The notes beneath the pieces were generated by a model, which saw nothing but the letters and a program-made list of their open reading frames with translations, was not told the DNA's origin and ran no database searches. 24,132 bases of DNA, from the NCBI GenBank assembly GCA_041685075.1, contig JAWLGN010000052.1, forward strand, positions 1-24,132, in the 5' to 3' direction. Each line of letters opens with the position of its first letter. Positions within the stretch are counted from its first letter, which is position 1. This DNA is from JAMCRM01 sp041685075. GTDB taxonomy: Bacteria; Acidobacteriota; Terriglobia; Bryobacterales; Bryobacteraceae. Positions 9,835 to 17,858 of this stretch are shown piece after piece. Position numbers and translations under genes: made by a program.

Positions 9835-10662
9835 ATGTTAAAGGGCTTGGCTCCCCCGCACATTCCAGGCACTCTGTTCGCCCGCAACCTCGTAGAGCGG
9901 CGCAGCCTGCTGGTTCAACTGGTGCGCCGCGATTTCGAACAGCGCTTCGTGGGCTCCGTGATGGGCTGGATCTGGAGCATCATCCATCCGCTGGTGCTGT
10001 TGTTGAGCTGGACCTTCGTTTTCAGCGTCTGCCTGCGGGTGAAACTGGGGCCGGCCGAACCCACCCAGAACTATCCGCTGTTCCTGTTCGCGGGGATGGT
10101 TCCATGGATGCTCTTCAGCGAAACGGTGCAGCGCTCCTCGACTAGCCTGATCGAAAACGCCAACCTCATCACCAAGACGGTGTTCCCGGCGGAGATGGTG
10201 CCGCTCTCGGTGTTTCTATCGGGGCTGGTCAGCCACGCCATGACCCTGGGGTTGTTGATTGCGGCGGTAGCCATCGTCGAAAACACCTTCACCATCGCGC
10301 TGGTGCTGTTACCGCTCTACACCGTGCTGCTGGGGATGCTGGCGGTGGGGCTGGGGTGGGTGGTGGCGAGCCTGCAGGTCTATCTGCGCGATACCGCGCA
10401 GGTGTTGAGCGTGGCCATGACCTTCTGGTTCTGGCTGACCCCCATCTTTATCACCGAGGATCAGTATCCCCCGGAGTTTCAGTTTCTGATCGCGGGTAAC
10501 CCGCTGGCCTACCTGGTGCGGGCTTACCGGCAGATTCTGCTGCGGGGCGATCTGCCCGATTTCGGCGATCTGGGAATCGTCGCGGGCGCCGCGGCGGCGA
10601 TGTTCGTGGCCGGCGGAGCGTTCTTCCGGCAAATGAAGCGCGGCTTTGCGGACGTGCTTTGA
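9835..10662 (+). CDS. ABC-2 type permease of the polysaccharide-export class (Wzm/TagG/KpsM-like)
   Basis: Inner-membrane permease that, with an ATPase, exports O-antigen, capsule or teichoic-acid-like polymers. The 275 residues match the family length. The N-terminal amphipathic region LLVQLVRRDFEQRFVGSVMG followed by GWIWSIIHPLVLLLSWTFVF is the standard Wzm opening. Six hydrophobic segments are visible, and GNPLAYLVRAYRQILL near the C-terminus is a family hallmark. The start ATG has GAAAGGA (9824-9830) 4 bases upstream. Its stop codon is followed at once by the ATG of the next gene (TGAATG), showing co-translation. The ATP-binding partner (Wzt/TagH-like) that usually sits next door is missing here. 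Confidence 0.93.
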   Translation: MLKGLAPPHIPGTLFARNLVERRSLLVQLVRRDFEQRFVGSVMGWIWSIIHPLVLLLSWTFVFSVCLRVKLGPAEPTQNYPLFLFAGMVPWMLFSETVQRSSTSLIENANLITKTVFPAEMVPLSVFLSGLVSHAMTLGLLIAAVAIVENTFTIALVLLPLYTVLLGMLAVGLGWVVASLQVYLRDTAQVLSVAMTFWFWLTPIFITEDQYPPEFQFLIAGNPLAYLVRAYRQILLRGDLPDFGDLGIVAGAAAAMFVAGGAFFRQMKRGFADVL

Positions 10663-11181
10663 ATGGATACCGTGAACTATCGACTGCACCGGCTGGCCTA
10701 CGCCATTGAGTTCCTCATTGCGCTGCCCGTCGTGTACACCGTGTGGAGCCAGGTGGCCGGGCAGGTCAACCTGGACCTGGTGCTCTGGTACTGGAAGCTG
10801 GGCCTGGGGGTGGGGATGGCCTGGGCGGCGGTGCGCGCCACGGCGGCGGCGGTGGAGCAGGAGCGGGCGTGGAATCTCCGCACGCTGAAATGGGTGACGG
10901 TGGTTGTGCTCCTGGCGGTGGGGGCCGGCATGGTGACCCATTACTTCCGCGTCTACTACGAGAACGAGGAAGAAATGATCGAAGAGCAGGAAGAGCCCGC
11001 GTTTACGGCGTCGCGGCTGGAGCGGCAACGGATGTTACGGCGTGGCGGTCTCGTCCATGTGGAGCTTGGCCAGGGTGCCGCTCATCCGCACCTCGCGCCC
11101 GCCGCCGGAAAGCTGGATGAGGAGTTCCCCGTTGTCCTGGGTAGCGCCGCCGCCCGTGAAGATCTCCTCGCCGGCGGCTAG
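10663..11181 (+). CDS. Small membrane protein of unknown function
   Basis: Not recognised. The first 115 or so residues look like a genuine protein: three hydrophobic helices (about 13-32, 42-62 and 76-95), a basic loop between helices 2 and 3 (EQERAWNLRTLKW), and a highly acidic stretch after helix 3 (ENEEEMIEEQEE). The start abuts the permease stop, so it is co-expressed with and may assist the ABC-2 permease. The last 49 codons lie over the 3' end of the convergent AsmA-like gene and look like antisense of it, with no coding character of their own. The protein may therefore carry a non-conserved tail, or the stop may be displaced by a frameshift near 11030. Function cannot be stated. Confidence 0.6.
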   Translation: MDTVNYRLHRLAYAIEFLIALPVVYTVWSQVAGQVNLDLVLWYWKLGLGVGMAWAAVRATAAAVEQERAWNLRTLKWVTVVVLLAVGAGMVTHYFRVYYENEEEMIEEQEEPAFTASRLERQRMLRRGGLVHVELGQGAAHPHLAPAAGKLDEEFPVVLGSAAAREDLLAGG

Positions 11182-13404
11182 CTCCAGGTTCGAGAAGTGC
11201 AGGCGCGGTTCGGGCTGCGCCCAACTGAGCCTGTAGACGCCCGCAACGGACTTCAGCGGCACGGACCCCAGTTCGAGCGCGCGGCCGGAGAAGGTGCCGG
11301 CCGAGCGCAGGTTAGCGAATAATTCTTCGCCCACGCCGCTGGTTTCCAGCACCCCCTCGGCATCCAGCTTGCCGGAACGGCAGCTCAAAGTGCGGATGCG
11401 TCCGGCCAGCAGGTAGGCCGGCTTGGCGCCGCGCAGGTTCACCGTGAGAACGCCGGAAATGGTGCCGTCGTGCAGGCGGGCGGAAACGCGTTCCAAACGA
11501 GCGCGCGTGCCGTCCCAACTCAGGCGCGCGGCGATGTCTTCCACCTGCGCCCCGGCCAGCAAGAGAGAGTCGATTTCGATGCTGCCTTCGGCGCGGCGCG
11601 TGGCCAGCCACCTGGGAACCGGGGCGCGCCCGATGTTGAAGGCGCGGGCCAGCAGTCCGCCCCTGCGGTGGAGCGTAGGGGAGAAGAGGCGCTCGAGTTC
11701 GGCGGCCTCGGCTTCAGGAATGCGCAGGCGGAAGCGGTGCGGCCGCAGCAGTTGCGGGTCGTAGCGGTACTCGCCCGTGGCGGAGACGTCGCCGGCATGG
11801 AGACGCATGTCGCGGAGCACCACGCGTTCTCCCTGGATATGGGCCTGGGCTGTTTCCACGCGCAGCGCTTCGGCCAAACCGGGCAGGGGAAAGCGGATCT
11901 CGTGCAGTTCGATCTGGCCGCTCCAGCCGGCGTGCGGCGCCGTGGGTGGGTCGCCCGGGAGGTAGCGGTAGCGCAGCCGGCCGCGCCAGACGCCCGAGGC
12001 CGCCTGCTCCAGCCAGGGCACTCCGGCCAGGGCCACCTGCGCGCGCAGAGAGGCCACGTTCATCGACTGGGTGACGATGGAGAGATCCAGGCCGCGAGTC
12101 TTCCAGTCGTAGGCCGCTTCGATGCGTGCCTGGTCGTCTTCGGCCGTGCGCACCAGCGAAGGCGCCAGCCGCACGCTGCCGCGGCTGCACAGGAGGCGCG
12201 CTTCCTCAAACCGGACGGGCGGCGAATCCGGAATGGTGAGGGCGCTGTCGCGGAAGAACAGTTCGCCTTCCAGGCCGCTGGCGGCGTCGTAGGAAACGGC
12301 CCCATCGAGCGTGCCGCTAAGCTGCAGCCCTTCGTGCAATGGAGCGCCCAGATGGCGGGCCAGTTCGAGCACCGGCGCCAGCGGGAAGCGGTTCCAGTTG
12401 GCTGCCACGGAAACGCGCGGCTCGGAGAGGAAATCGGTCACTTCCATTCGCAGCGAGAGGGGCAGGGCTTCGCGCTCCGAGGAGGTGGACTCCAGCTCCA
12501 GGCGGTGGGCCAGCAGGTCCAGGCGGCCGCGCACTTCGAGCGGCCAGTTGCGGCCGTGGGCCGGGAGCAGGTCCCAGCGGTGCACGTCTTCCACCATCAC
12601 GCGGCCGGTGATGCGAACGTCATCGAGCGGGCCGGCCAGACGCATGCGCGAAGACACGGCGCCGTGCACGCCCGCGTCGGCGCCGCGCACCAGCGCGGTG
12701 ATATCGCCGATGGCGCTGCGTTCGAGCCGCACGTCGAGATCGAGGCGGTCCGGGCGGGACGCCTCGCCGGGGATCCAGCGGCCGCGCGCCGCCAGGTAGC
12801 CGAAGGCCCGCGCGGGACGGTCGCTGCGCGCCGGACCGCCGGAAAAGCGCACGCTCCAGTCGCGCTCGCCGCGCCCGGGCGGGTAGATATCCAGGTCCGT
12901 CTCGATGAAGTAGAAGACGGTCTTGGTGTCGCCGAAGCGGAAGTTGATGCGCCCGCCGCGCACGTGGATCTCGGGGAAGGTAGCCACCAGGGAGCGGTTG
13001 AGCAGGGCTTCCAGGTTCCAGCGGCCGGGGGCCGAAGGCGGGCCGGTCTTGGCCACGTTGATGCTGGCCGCTTCCAGCCGGATGGAGGAAAACTCCAGCT
13101 TCCGGGTGAACAGCGACCATAGGCGCGGCACGGCCTCCAGCGAAGAGACGTAGGCGATGGGTTCAATGCCGATCGAGGGGTCTTCGTGGATAGTGACGTT
13201 GTTGAGCGCGAAACCGGGGCCGGTGAACAGGTTGAAGCGCACCGTGCCGATCTCGACCTTGCGGCCCAGCGCGCCTTCGAGCGCCGCCTGGATGCGGGTG
13301 CGATAGCGCTCCGCGCTGATGAAGGGAGCGGCGACGCCGGCCACGAGCAGCAGAGCCAATGCGATGGCGGCCAGATAAAAAGCGCGCCGGGCTGCGGTCT
13401 TCAT
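11035..13404 (-). CDS. AsmA-family envelope protein
   Basis: A 789-residue AsmA-like protein. One N-terminal membrane helix (about residues 10-28, YLAAIALALLLVAGVAAPFI) anchors a long periplasmic, beta-rich part. The opening after the helix, RYRTRIQAALEGALGRKVEI, then LFTGPGFALNNVTIHEDPSI, is diagnostic for AsmA domains. The C-terminal part has the repeated short strands of the family, ending GGREVRMSGTLAKLHMDE. Relatives (AsmA, TamB, YhdP) form grooves that help lipid movement between inner and outer membrane. The ATG at 13404 overlaps the preceding stop by 4 bases (ATGA) and gives a proper signal anchor; an in-frame extension to 13734 is antisense-like and rejected. Its link to the XdhC/MobA genes is by operon position only. 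Its 3' end overlaps the convergent small gene by 147 bases. Confidence 0.9.
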   Translation of the reverse strand: MKTAARRAFYLAAIALALLLVAGVAAPFISAERYRTRIQAALEGALGRKVEIGTVRFNLFTGPGFALNNVTIHEDPSIGIEPIAYVSSLEAVPRLWSLFTRKLEFSSIRLEAASINVAKTGPPSAPGRWNLEALLNRSLVATFPEIHVRGGRINFRFGDTKTVFYFIETDLDIYPPGRGERDWSVRFSGGPARSDRPARAFGYLAARGRWIPGEASRPDRLDLDVRLERSAIGDITALVRGADAGVHGAVSSRMRLAGPLDDVRITGRVMVEDVHRWDLLPAHGRNWPLEVRGRLDLLAHRLELESTSSEREALPLSLRMEVTDFLSEPRVSVAANWNRFPLAPVLELARHLGAPLHEGLQLSGTLDGAVSYDAASGLEGELFFRDSALTIPDSPPVRFEEARLLCSRGSVRLAPSLVRTAEDDQARIEAAYDWKTRGLDLSIVTQSMNVASLRAQVALAGVPWLEQAASGVWRGRLRYRYLPGDPPTAPHAGWSGQIELHEIRFPLPGLAEALRVETAQAHIQGERVVLRDMRLHAGDVSATGEYRYDPQLLRPHRFRLRIPEAEAAELERLFSPTLHRRGGLLARAFNIGRAPVPRWLATRRAEGSIEIDSLLLAGAQVEDIAARLSWDGTRARLERVSARLHDGTISGVLTVNLRGAKPAYLLAGRIRTLSCRSGKLDAEGVLETSGVGEELFANLRSAGTFSGRALELGSVPLKSVAGVYRLSWAQPEPRLHFSNLELAAGEEIFTGGGATQDNGELLIQLSGGGREVRMSGTLAKLHMDETATP

Positions 13405-13982
13405 GGCCGGTCTCCGCGCACCAGGCGCTCGTAGTCGCCCGGTTCGTCGATGTCCTCCAGGACCCCGGGGTCGTCCACATCCACGTACTCTATTGAAGTT
13501 CCATGACGGTTGATGACCAGGCGGGCGGAATCCGCCGGCTCCAGCGCGAGGAACTCCGGCAGCAGGGCGCGGGAGACGTAGACCGGGTGGCCGCGGCGGC
13601 CGGCGTGCCGCGGAATGCGCAGCGGGCCGCTCGCGGCCAGCAGGCGCGCCACCGTGGATGGCTCCACCGCGGGATGGTCCACCAGGGTGAAGAGCACCCC
13701 TTCGGCCTCGGGCGGCACGCTCCGCATGCCGCACTGCAATGACGAAAGCTGGCCCTTGCGGTAGATGGCGTTGAGCAGGAAGCGGGCCTCGCCGCCACGG
13801 CGCGCTCCGGCCCGCACCGCCTCGGGCTGCGCGCCCAGAACGACCAACACCGGGGAGCAGACCTCGCCGAAGATGCGGATCAGGCGATCGAGGAAGGTCT
13901 CGCCGCGGTAGTCCAACAGCGCCTTGGGATGCCCCATGCGGCGCGATTCACCGGCGGCGAGAATCAGACCCGCGACGCTCAC
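13401..13982 (-). CDS. MobA/MocA-like nucleotidyltransferase
   Basis: A 193-residue nucleotidyltransferase of the molybdenum-cofactor type, which adds CMP or GMP to molybdopterin. The N-terminus SVAGLILAAGESRRMGHPKA is the classical LAAG-x-S-x-R-M-G-x-x-K signature (nucleotide and phosphate binding, Lys20). GQLSSLQCGMRSV (about 78-90) and LFTLVDHPAVEPSTV (about 98-112, with the metal-binding Asp102) match MocA-like enzymes, as does RRGHPVYVSRALLPEFL. The GTG at 13982 overlaps the xdhC-type stop by 4 bases (GTGA), so translation is coupled, and the gene in turn overlaps the AsmA start. Pairing with XdhC suggests the cytosine form of the cofactor for xanthine dehydrogenase/CO dehydrogenase-type enzymes (inference). 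Confidence 0.9.
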   Translation of the reverse strand: MSVAGLILAAGESRRMGHPKALLDYRGETFLDRLIRIFGEVCSPVLVVLGAQPEAVRAGARRGGEARFLLNAIYRKGQLSSLQCGMRSVPPEAEGVLFTLVDHPAVEPSTVARLLAASGPLRIPRHAGRRGHPVYVSRALLPEFLALEPADSARLVINRHGTSIEYVDVDDPGVLEDIDEPGDYERLVRGDRP

Positions 13983-14818
13983 TGGAGCAGCAGTGCGCGC
14001 AGGGATTCGTTGCCGAAGACGGTCTTCGACAGCGCGCGCCAGTTGGATGAGGCATTGCGCCGCACGGCGATCATCTCGGCCACCACCGAGACCGCAATCT
14101 CCTCGGGCGACACCGCGCCGATCTCCAGTCCCATGGGGGCAAAGACCCGCTCGAACGAGGCCGCCGGTACGCCTTCTTTTTCCAGTTCCCGGATCACCCC
14201 CACCACCTTGCGCCGGCTGCCGATCATGGCGATGTAGCGGGCGCTCGTTCCGACCGCCCAGCGCAGCACCCGCATATCGTCGCGATGACCGCGCGTGACG
14301 ATCACGATGTAGGCGCTCTCGTTGATCTCGAGTTTCGGGAAGACCTCTTCGTAGGGTGCGGCGTGGATCTCGGAGGCGTTGGGGAAGCGCTCGCGGTTGG
14401 CGTAGGTTTCGCGGTCGTCCACCACCGCGACGTCGAAGCCGGCCAGGCCGGCGATTTGCGCCAGCCCGCGGGAGATATGTCCCGCGCCGAAGATGAAAGC
14501 GCGCGGCGCGGGCAGCACGGGTTCCACGTAGACCTCCAGTTGGCCGCCGCAGATCAGGCCGTTGTCGTAGGCCGCGTCCTGCCCCAGGTTGAAGCTGAGG
14601 TGGCGGGGTGTTTCGGACTCCATGGCCTCGCGGGCGGCGTTCCAGACCTCGGCCTCCACGCAGCCGCCGCCGATGGTGCCGATCATGGAGCCGTCGTCGC
14701 GGACCAGCAGTTTGGCGCTTTGGTAGCTGGGAATCGAGCCGCGCTTCTCCACGATGGTGGCGAGCGCGCATTTGCGGCCCAGACGGCGCAACCTGACGAT
14801 CTCCTCCCAGACGTCCAT
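13979..14818 (-). CDS. XdhC/CoxI-family molybdenum-cofactor insertion protein
   Basis: A 279-residue cytosolic chaperone that binds and delivers molybdenum cofactor to xanthine dehydrogenase-like enzymes. The N-terminal domain has CALATIVEKRGSIPSYQSAK (17-36) and the signature GTIGGGCVEAEV (47-58). LICGGQLEVYVEP (88-100) is also typical. The C-terminal Rossmann-like domain starts FIFGAGHISRGLAQIAGLAG (108-127) and continues to VVDDR (132-136), VTRGHRDD (174-181) and YIAMIGSRRK (195-204). The start is taken as ATG at 14818; an in-frame TTG at 14827 is the alternative. Neither has a Shine-Dalgarno, but TATAAT lies 8 bases before the ATG. It leads a three-gene operon. No molybdenum hydroxylase subunits are in the window. 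Confidence 0.93.
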   Translation of the reverse strand: MDVWEEIVRLRRLGRKCALATIVEKRGSIPSYQSAKLLVRDDGSMIGTIGGGCVEAEVWNAAREAMESETPRHLSFNLGQDAAYDNGLICGGQLEVYVEPVLPAPRAFIFGAGHISRGLAQIAGLAGFDVAVVDDRETYANRERFPNASEIHAAPYEEVFPKLEINESAYIVIVTRGHRDDMRVLRWAVGTSARYIAMIGSRRKVVGVIRELEKEGVPAASFERVFAPMGLEIGAVSPEEIAVSVVAEMIAVRRNASSNWRALSKTVFGNESLRALLLQ

Positions 14819-14826
14819 CCAGGCCA

Positions 14827-14832
14827 ATTATA
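14827..14832 (-). promoter_or_regulatory. Candidate -10 element for a leaderless xdhC-type mRNA
   Basis: Minus-strand TATAAT followed by 8 bases (TGGCCTGG) and the ATG at 14818. Same spacing as the kinase gene. No Shine-Dalgarno and no clear -35 are visible. Confidence 0.4.
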
Positions 14833-14870
14833 ACCCGCTGCAACTCGTGTTATCTTTTTTGGTAAGAATT

Positions 14871-17057
14871 ATGCACCCGCTACGTGTCTTCATCCGTCTG
14901 GTCATCCCGTTGTGCGCCGCGTGGGCCGCGTTCGGAGCCGTGAAGGTCGAGCCGGTAGTCATGCAGGCGCAGGAGAAGTTGGCCGCGCTGCCGGTCCGAT
15001 TCGAACCCAATGCCGGGCAATGGACGCCGGAGGTGCGCTTTGCCGCGCGCACCGGAAGTTATAGCCTGGCGCTAACCGCGCGCGAGGCGCTGGTGACGCT
15101 TCCTCAGCAGGACGGCGCGCCGGCGCGGCGCGTCTCCATCGCGCTCGAGGGCGCCCAGGCGTCGCCGCGCATCGAAGGCCTGGAACTGCTCCAGGCGCGC
15201 GGCAGTTACCTGCTGGGCAACCGGCGCGCCGCCTGGCGCACGGGCGTGCCGCAGTACAGGAAGGTCCTGTACCGCGGAGTGTATGAGGGCATCGACCTGG
15301 TGTACTACGGCAACGGGCGGGAACTGGAATACGACTTTCTGCTCGAGCCGGGCGCAGACCCGTCGCGCATTCGCCTGCGCTACCGCGGGGCGGACCGCGT
15401 GGCGCTTAGCGACGACGGCGACCTGCTACTCCACGCCGGCGCGAGCCGGCTGGTGCAGAAGCGGCCGGTAGCCTACCAGTTCGACGACTCCGGCGCGCGC
15501 CGCGAGGTGGCGGTGCGCTATCGCATGGCGGGAAAGACCGCCGCGCGCATCGAGGTGGGGGACTACGACCGTTCGCGCCCGCTGGTCATCGACCCGGTGT
15601 TGCAGTACGCTTCCCTGTTCGGCGGCGAACGGGCCGATTCGGTGGCCGCGGTGAAAATCGACCGCGAGGGCATGGTCTGGATAGCCGGCACCATCAGCGA
15701 CGGCGGCATCCCGGCGGTGGGCAATCCGTACCAGAGCGAGTTCGCCTACGGCGGGACCGATATCTTCGTGGCGCGGCTCGATCCGCGCGCCCAGGGTGAC
15801 GCATCGCTGCTCTACTTCACCTATCTCGGCGGCGACGGCGCCGATGTCTGCAACGACATGGCGTTGGACCAGTTCGGCAACGTCTACCTGACCGGCTACA
15901 CTTCCTCGGCAGAATTCCCCCTGGGCGGCTTCGCGTATCAAACCGAGCCGCTGGGCGTTACGGTGGACGACCTGGGAATCGCTACCGGCAGCATTCACGA
16001 AGCTTTTGTGGTGAAGCTGCAGCCGTCGGTGGGCGGCGAACTGTCGCTAGCCTATTCCAGCTACCTGGGCGGCTCGGATGCGGACGAAGGCAACGGCATC
16101 GCGGTGGATGCGGCGGGCCAGATCTATATCGTAGGCTCGACGACCTCCGACGACTTTCCGCTGACCGAGTCGGCGGCCCAGACCATCCGCTGGGGTGACC
16201 GGGACGCCTTTATCGCCCGGTTCGACCCGTTTGCGCTGGATGCGCCCGCCTCCCTGGTCTACAGCACCTACTTCGGGGGCAACAGCTACGACGACGGCCG
16301 CGCCATTGCGGCGACCCCGGAGGGTGTCGTCTACGTGGCCGGCTCCACCCTGTCGGACGAGTTCCCCTGGGCGGGGAACGCTTTTCAGGAGACGAATGCG
16401 GGCAGCGGCGACGGATTTCTCGCCAGGGTGATTACTTCCGCCTCCGGTCCGGCATCGGTTCCGTACGCCACGTTCTTCGGGGGATCCGGATATGACGAGA
16501 TCTACCGGGTGGCGGTGGACCCCGAGGGGAAGCTGCTGCTGGCCGGGGCAACGCTCTCCAGCGACCTGCCCGTGACCTTCGGCGCGCTGCGGGAGACGGC
16601 TCCCGGCGGCGACGGCGACGGCTTCATCGTGCGGCTCGACACGGACGCTCCGCGCGAATCGGCGCTGCTCTACGGCACCTACCTGGGCGGGAGCGGCGGC
16701 GACGTGATCTACGGATTGGACGTGGATCAGTCGGGCGTCGTCTGGGTGACCGGTTATACCTACTCGGCCGACTTCCCCACCACGGGCGATGCGCTGGTGC
16801 AGTTCTATCCCGGCGGCCTGAACGTCTTTGCCGCCAGCTTCGATCCGCAGCGCTTCGGCGACGCTTCGCTGCTCTATTCCACCTACCTGGGACAGTTCAA
16901 CATCAGCCTGGGATACTCGATTGCGGCGGGAGGGGACGGGACCGTGGCCATCGCCGGGGAGACCTCCTTCCCGCCGATGCAGACGACCGAAAATGCCGCG
17001 CGAAGGGACTACGCCGGCGGCATGTTCGACGGCTTTGTAGTGGTGCTGGCGCCCTAG
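14871..17057 (+). CDS. Secreted SBBP-repeat beta-propeller protein with DUF7948 N-terminal domain
   Basis: A 728-residue exported protein of a type abundant in Acidobacteriota. The signal peptide (about 1-23, FIRLVIPLCAAWAAFGA) is followed by the DUF7948-like domain (about 40-245): FEPNAGQWTPEVRFAAR, GIDLVYYGNGRELEYDFLLE and RPLVIDPVLQYAS. From about 245 onward seven SBBP units can be counted. Each starts with a Y-x-S/T-Y-L/F-G-G-type strand and ends in a G-x-T-x-S-x-x-F-P-like strand: LQYASLFGG, YFTYLGG, YSSYLGG, YSTYFGG, YATFFGG, YGTYLGG and YSTYLGQ. Seven units suggest a closed seven-bladed propeller (inference). The protein stops directly after the last unit, without the extra Ig-like or anchoring domains often fused to such proteins. 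The ATG at 14871 is chosen because it begins the signal peptide; the in-frame reading to 14754 lies antisense to the xdhC-type gene. Function is unknown, perhaps ligand or surface binding. Confidence 0.88.
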   Translation: MHPLRVFIRLVIPLCAAWAAFGAVKVEPVVMQAQEKLAALPVRFEPNAGQWTPEVRFAARTGSYSLALTAREALVTLPQQDGAPARRVSIALEGAQASPRIEGLELLQARGSYLLGNRRAAWRTGVPQYRKVLYRGVYEGIDLVYYGNGRELEYDFLLEPGADPSRIRLRYRGADRVALSDDGDLLLHAGASRLVQKRPVAYQFDDSGARREVAVRYRMAGKTAARIEVGDYDRSRPLVIDPVLQYASLFGGERADSVAAVKIDREGMVWIAGTISDGGIPAVGNPYQSEFAYGGTDIFVARLDPRAQGDASLLYFTYLGGDGADVCNDMALDQFGNVYLTGYTSSAEFPLGGFAYQTEPLGVTVDDLGIATGSIHEAFVVKLQPSVGGELSLAYSSYLGGSDADEGNGIAVDAAGQIYIVGSTTSDDFPLTESAAQTIRWGDRDAFIARFDPFALDAPASLVYSTYFGGNSYDDGRAIAATPEGVVYVAGSTLSDEFPWAGNAFQETNAGSGDGFLARVITSASGPASVPYATFFGGSGYDEIYRVAVDPEGKLLLAGATLSSDLPVTFGALRETAPGGDGDGFIVRLDTDAPRESALLYGTYLGGSGGDVIYGLDVDQSGVVWVTGYTYSADFPTTGDALVQFYPGGLNVFAASFDPQRFGDASLLYSTYLGQFNISLGYSIAAGGDGTVAIAGETSFPPMQTTENAARRDYAGGMFDGFVVVLAP

Positions 17058-17065
17058 CGCCGGCC

Positions 17066-17070
17066 GGAGG
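17066..17070 (+). promoter_or_regulatory. Ribosome binding site of the DUF1080 gene
   Basis: GGAGG, 3 bases before the ATG at 17074 and 8 bases after the stop of the SBBP gene. Confidence 0.6.
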
Positions 17071-17073
17071 CTT

Positions 17074-17841
17074 ATGCGCGCAATACATCTCGCGTTGGCG
17101 ATTCCGCTGCTTTCGGCGGCGGCTTTCGCCGGGCAGAGCGGGCAGTGGATCCAGATCTTCAACGGCAAGAACCTGGACGGCTGGACGCCCAAGATCAAGG
17201 GCTACGAGCTGGGCGACAACTACAGGAACACCTTCCGCGTGGAAGACGGCATCCTGAAGGTCTCCTACGATGGCTATGAGAAGTGGGGCGACCGCTTCGG
17301 CCATCTCTTCTACAACACTCCCTACTCGCGCTACGTGATCGCGGTAGAGTACCGCTTCGTCGGAGAGCAGGTGGCCGGGGGACCGCAGTGGGCGCTGCGC
17401 AACAGCGGCATCATGCTCCATTGCCAGGACCCCAAGACCATGCCGAAGGAGCAGAACTTCCCCATTTCCATCGAGGTGCAGTTGCTCGGCGGCGACGGGG
17501 TGAACAAGCGCTCCACGGCAAACCTCTGCACCCCGGGCACCAACGTGGTGATGAACGGCAAGCTGGTGACCACCCACTGCATTCAGTCCTCCTCGGAGAC
17601 CTATCACGGCGAGCAATGGGTGCGGGTGGAGGTGGAAGTGGACGGCAGCCGCGTGATCAGCCACAAGGTGAACGGCCGCGAAGTGCTGCGCTATGAGCAG
17701 CCGCAGATCGGCGGCGGCGCCGTGAACGACTTCGACCCGGCGGCGAAACAGGACGGCAAGCTGCTCGAAAGCGGCTACATCTCGCTGCAAAGCGAGAGCC
17801 ACCCGGTGGAGTTTCGCAAGGTCGAACTGATGGTGCGATGA
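17074..17841 (+). CDS. Secreted DUF1080 protein (3-keto-disaccharide hydrolase family)
   Basis: A 255-residue protein with a signal peptide (HLALAIPLLSAAAFAGQSG) and a concanavalin-like jelly-roll domain of the DUF1080 family (PF06439). The opening IQIFNGKNLDGWTPKIKG is the family hallmark (F-N-G-x-D-L-x-G-W). RNTFRVEDGILKV, then NSGIMLHCQDPKTM, then ISIEVQLLGG and the C-terminal GYISLQSESHPVEFRKVEL follow in the expected order. Some members hydrolyse 3-keto-glycosides; others are only predicted sugar binders, so the exact substrate is open. The insert with Cys residues (NLCTPGTN ... THCIQSSS) could hold a disulfide. It begins 16 bases after the SBBP gene and is probably co-transcribed. The periplasm or cell surface is the likely location. 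Confidence 0.93.
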   Translation: MRAIHLALAIPLLSAAAFAGQSGQWIQIFNGKNLDGWTPKIKGYELGDNYRNTFRVEDGILKVSYDGYEKWGDRFGHLFYNTPYSRYVIAVEYRFVGEQVAGGPQWALRNSGIMLHCQDPKTMPKEQNFPISIEVQLLGGDGVNKRSTANLCTPGTNVVMNGKLVTTHCIQSSSETYHGEQWVRVEVEVDGSRVISHKVNGREVLRYEQPQIGGGAVNDFDPAAKQDGKLLESGYISLQSESHPVEFRKVELMVR

Positions 17842-17858
17842 GCGCCCCCGGCGCGATC

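Noticed and set aside
9714..9887. N-terminal extension of the TPR protein
   Set aside because: It would overlap the divergent permease gene and displace the signal segment; GGAGGT supports the ATG at 9713.
11470..13122. 550-codon open frame antisense to the AsmA-like gene
   Set aside because: The product is rich in Gln/Gly/Arg/His with no domain, and the AsmA frame has family motifs across the region.
13404..13734. N-terminal extension of the AsmA-like gene
   Set aside because: It overlaps the MobA-like gene completely and encodes an Arg/Gly/Pro-rich shadow; the ATG at 13404 begins a proper membrane anchor.
16047..17198. Long minus-strand frame over the SBBP gene
   Set aside because: The SBBP repeats on the plus strand are clear; the antisense frame only mirrors their periodic sequence.
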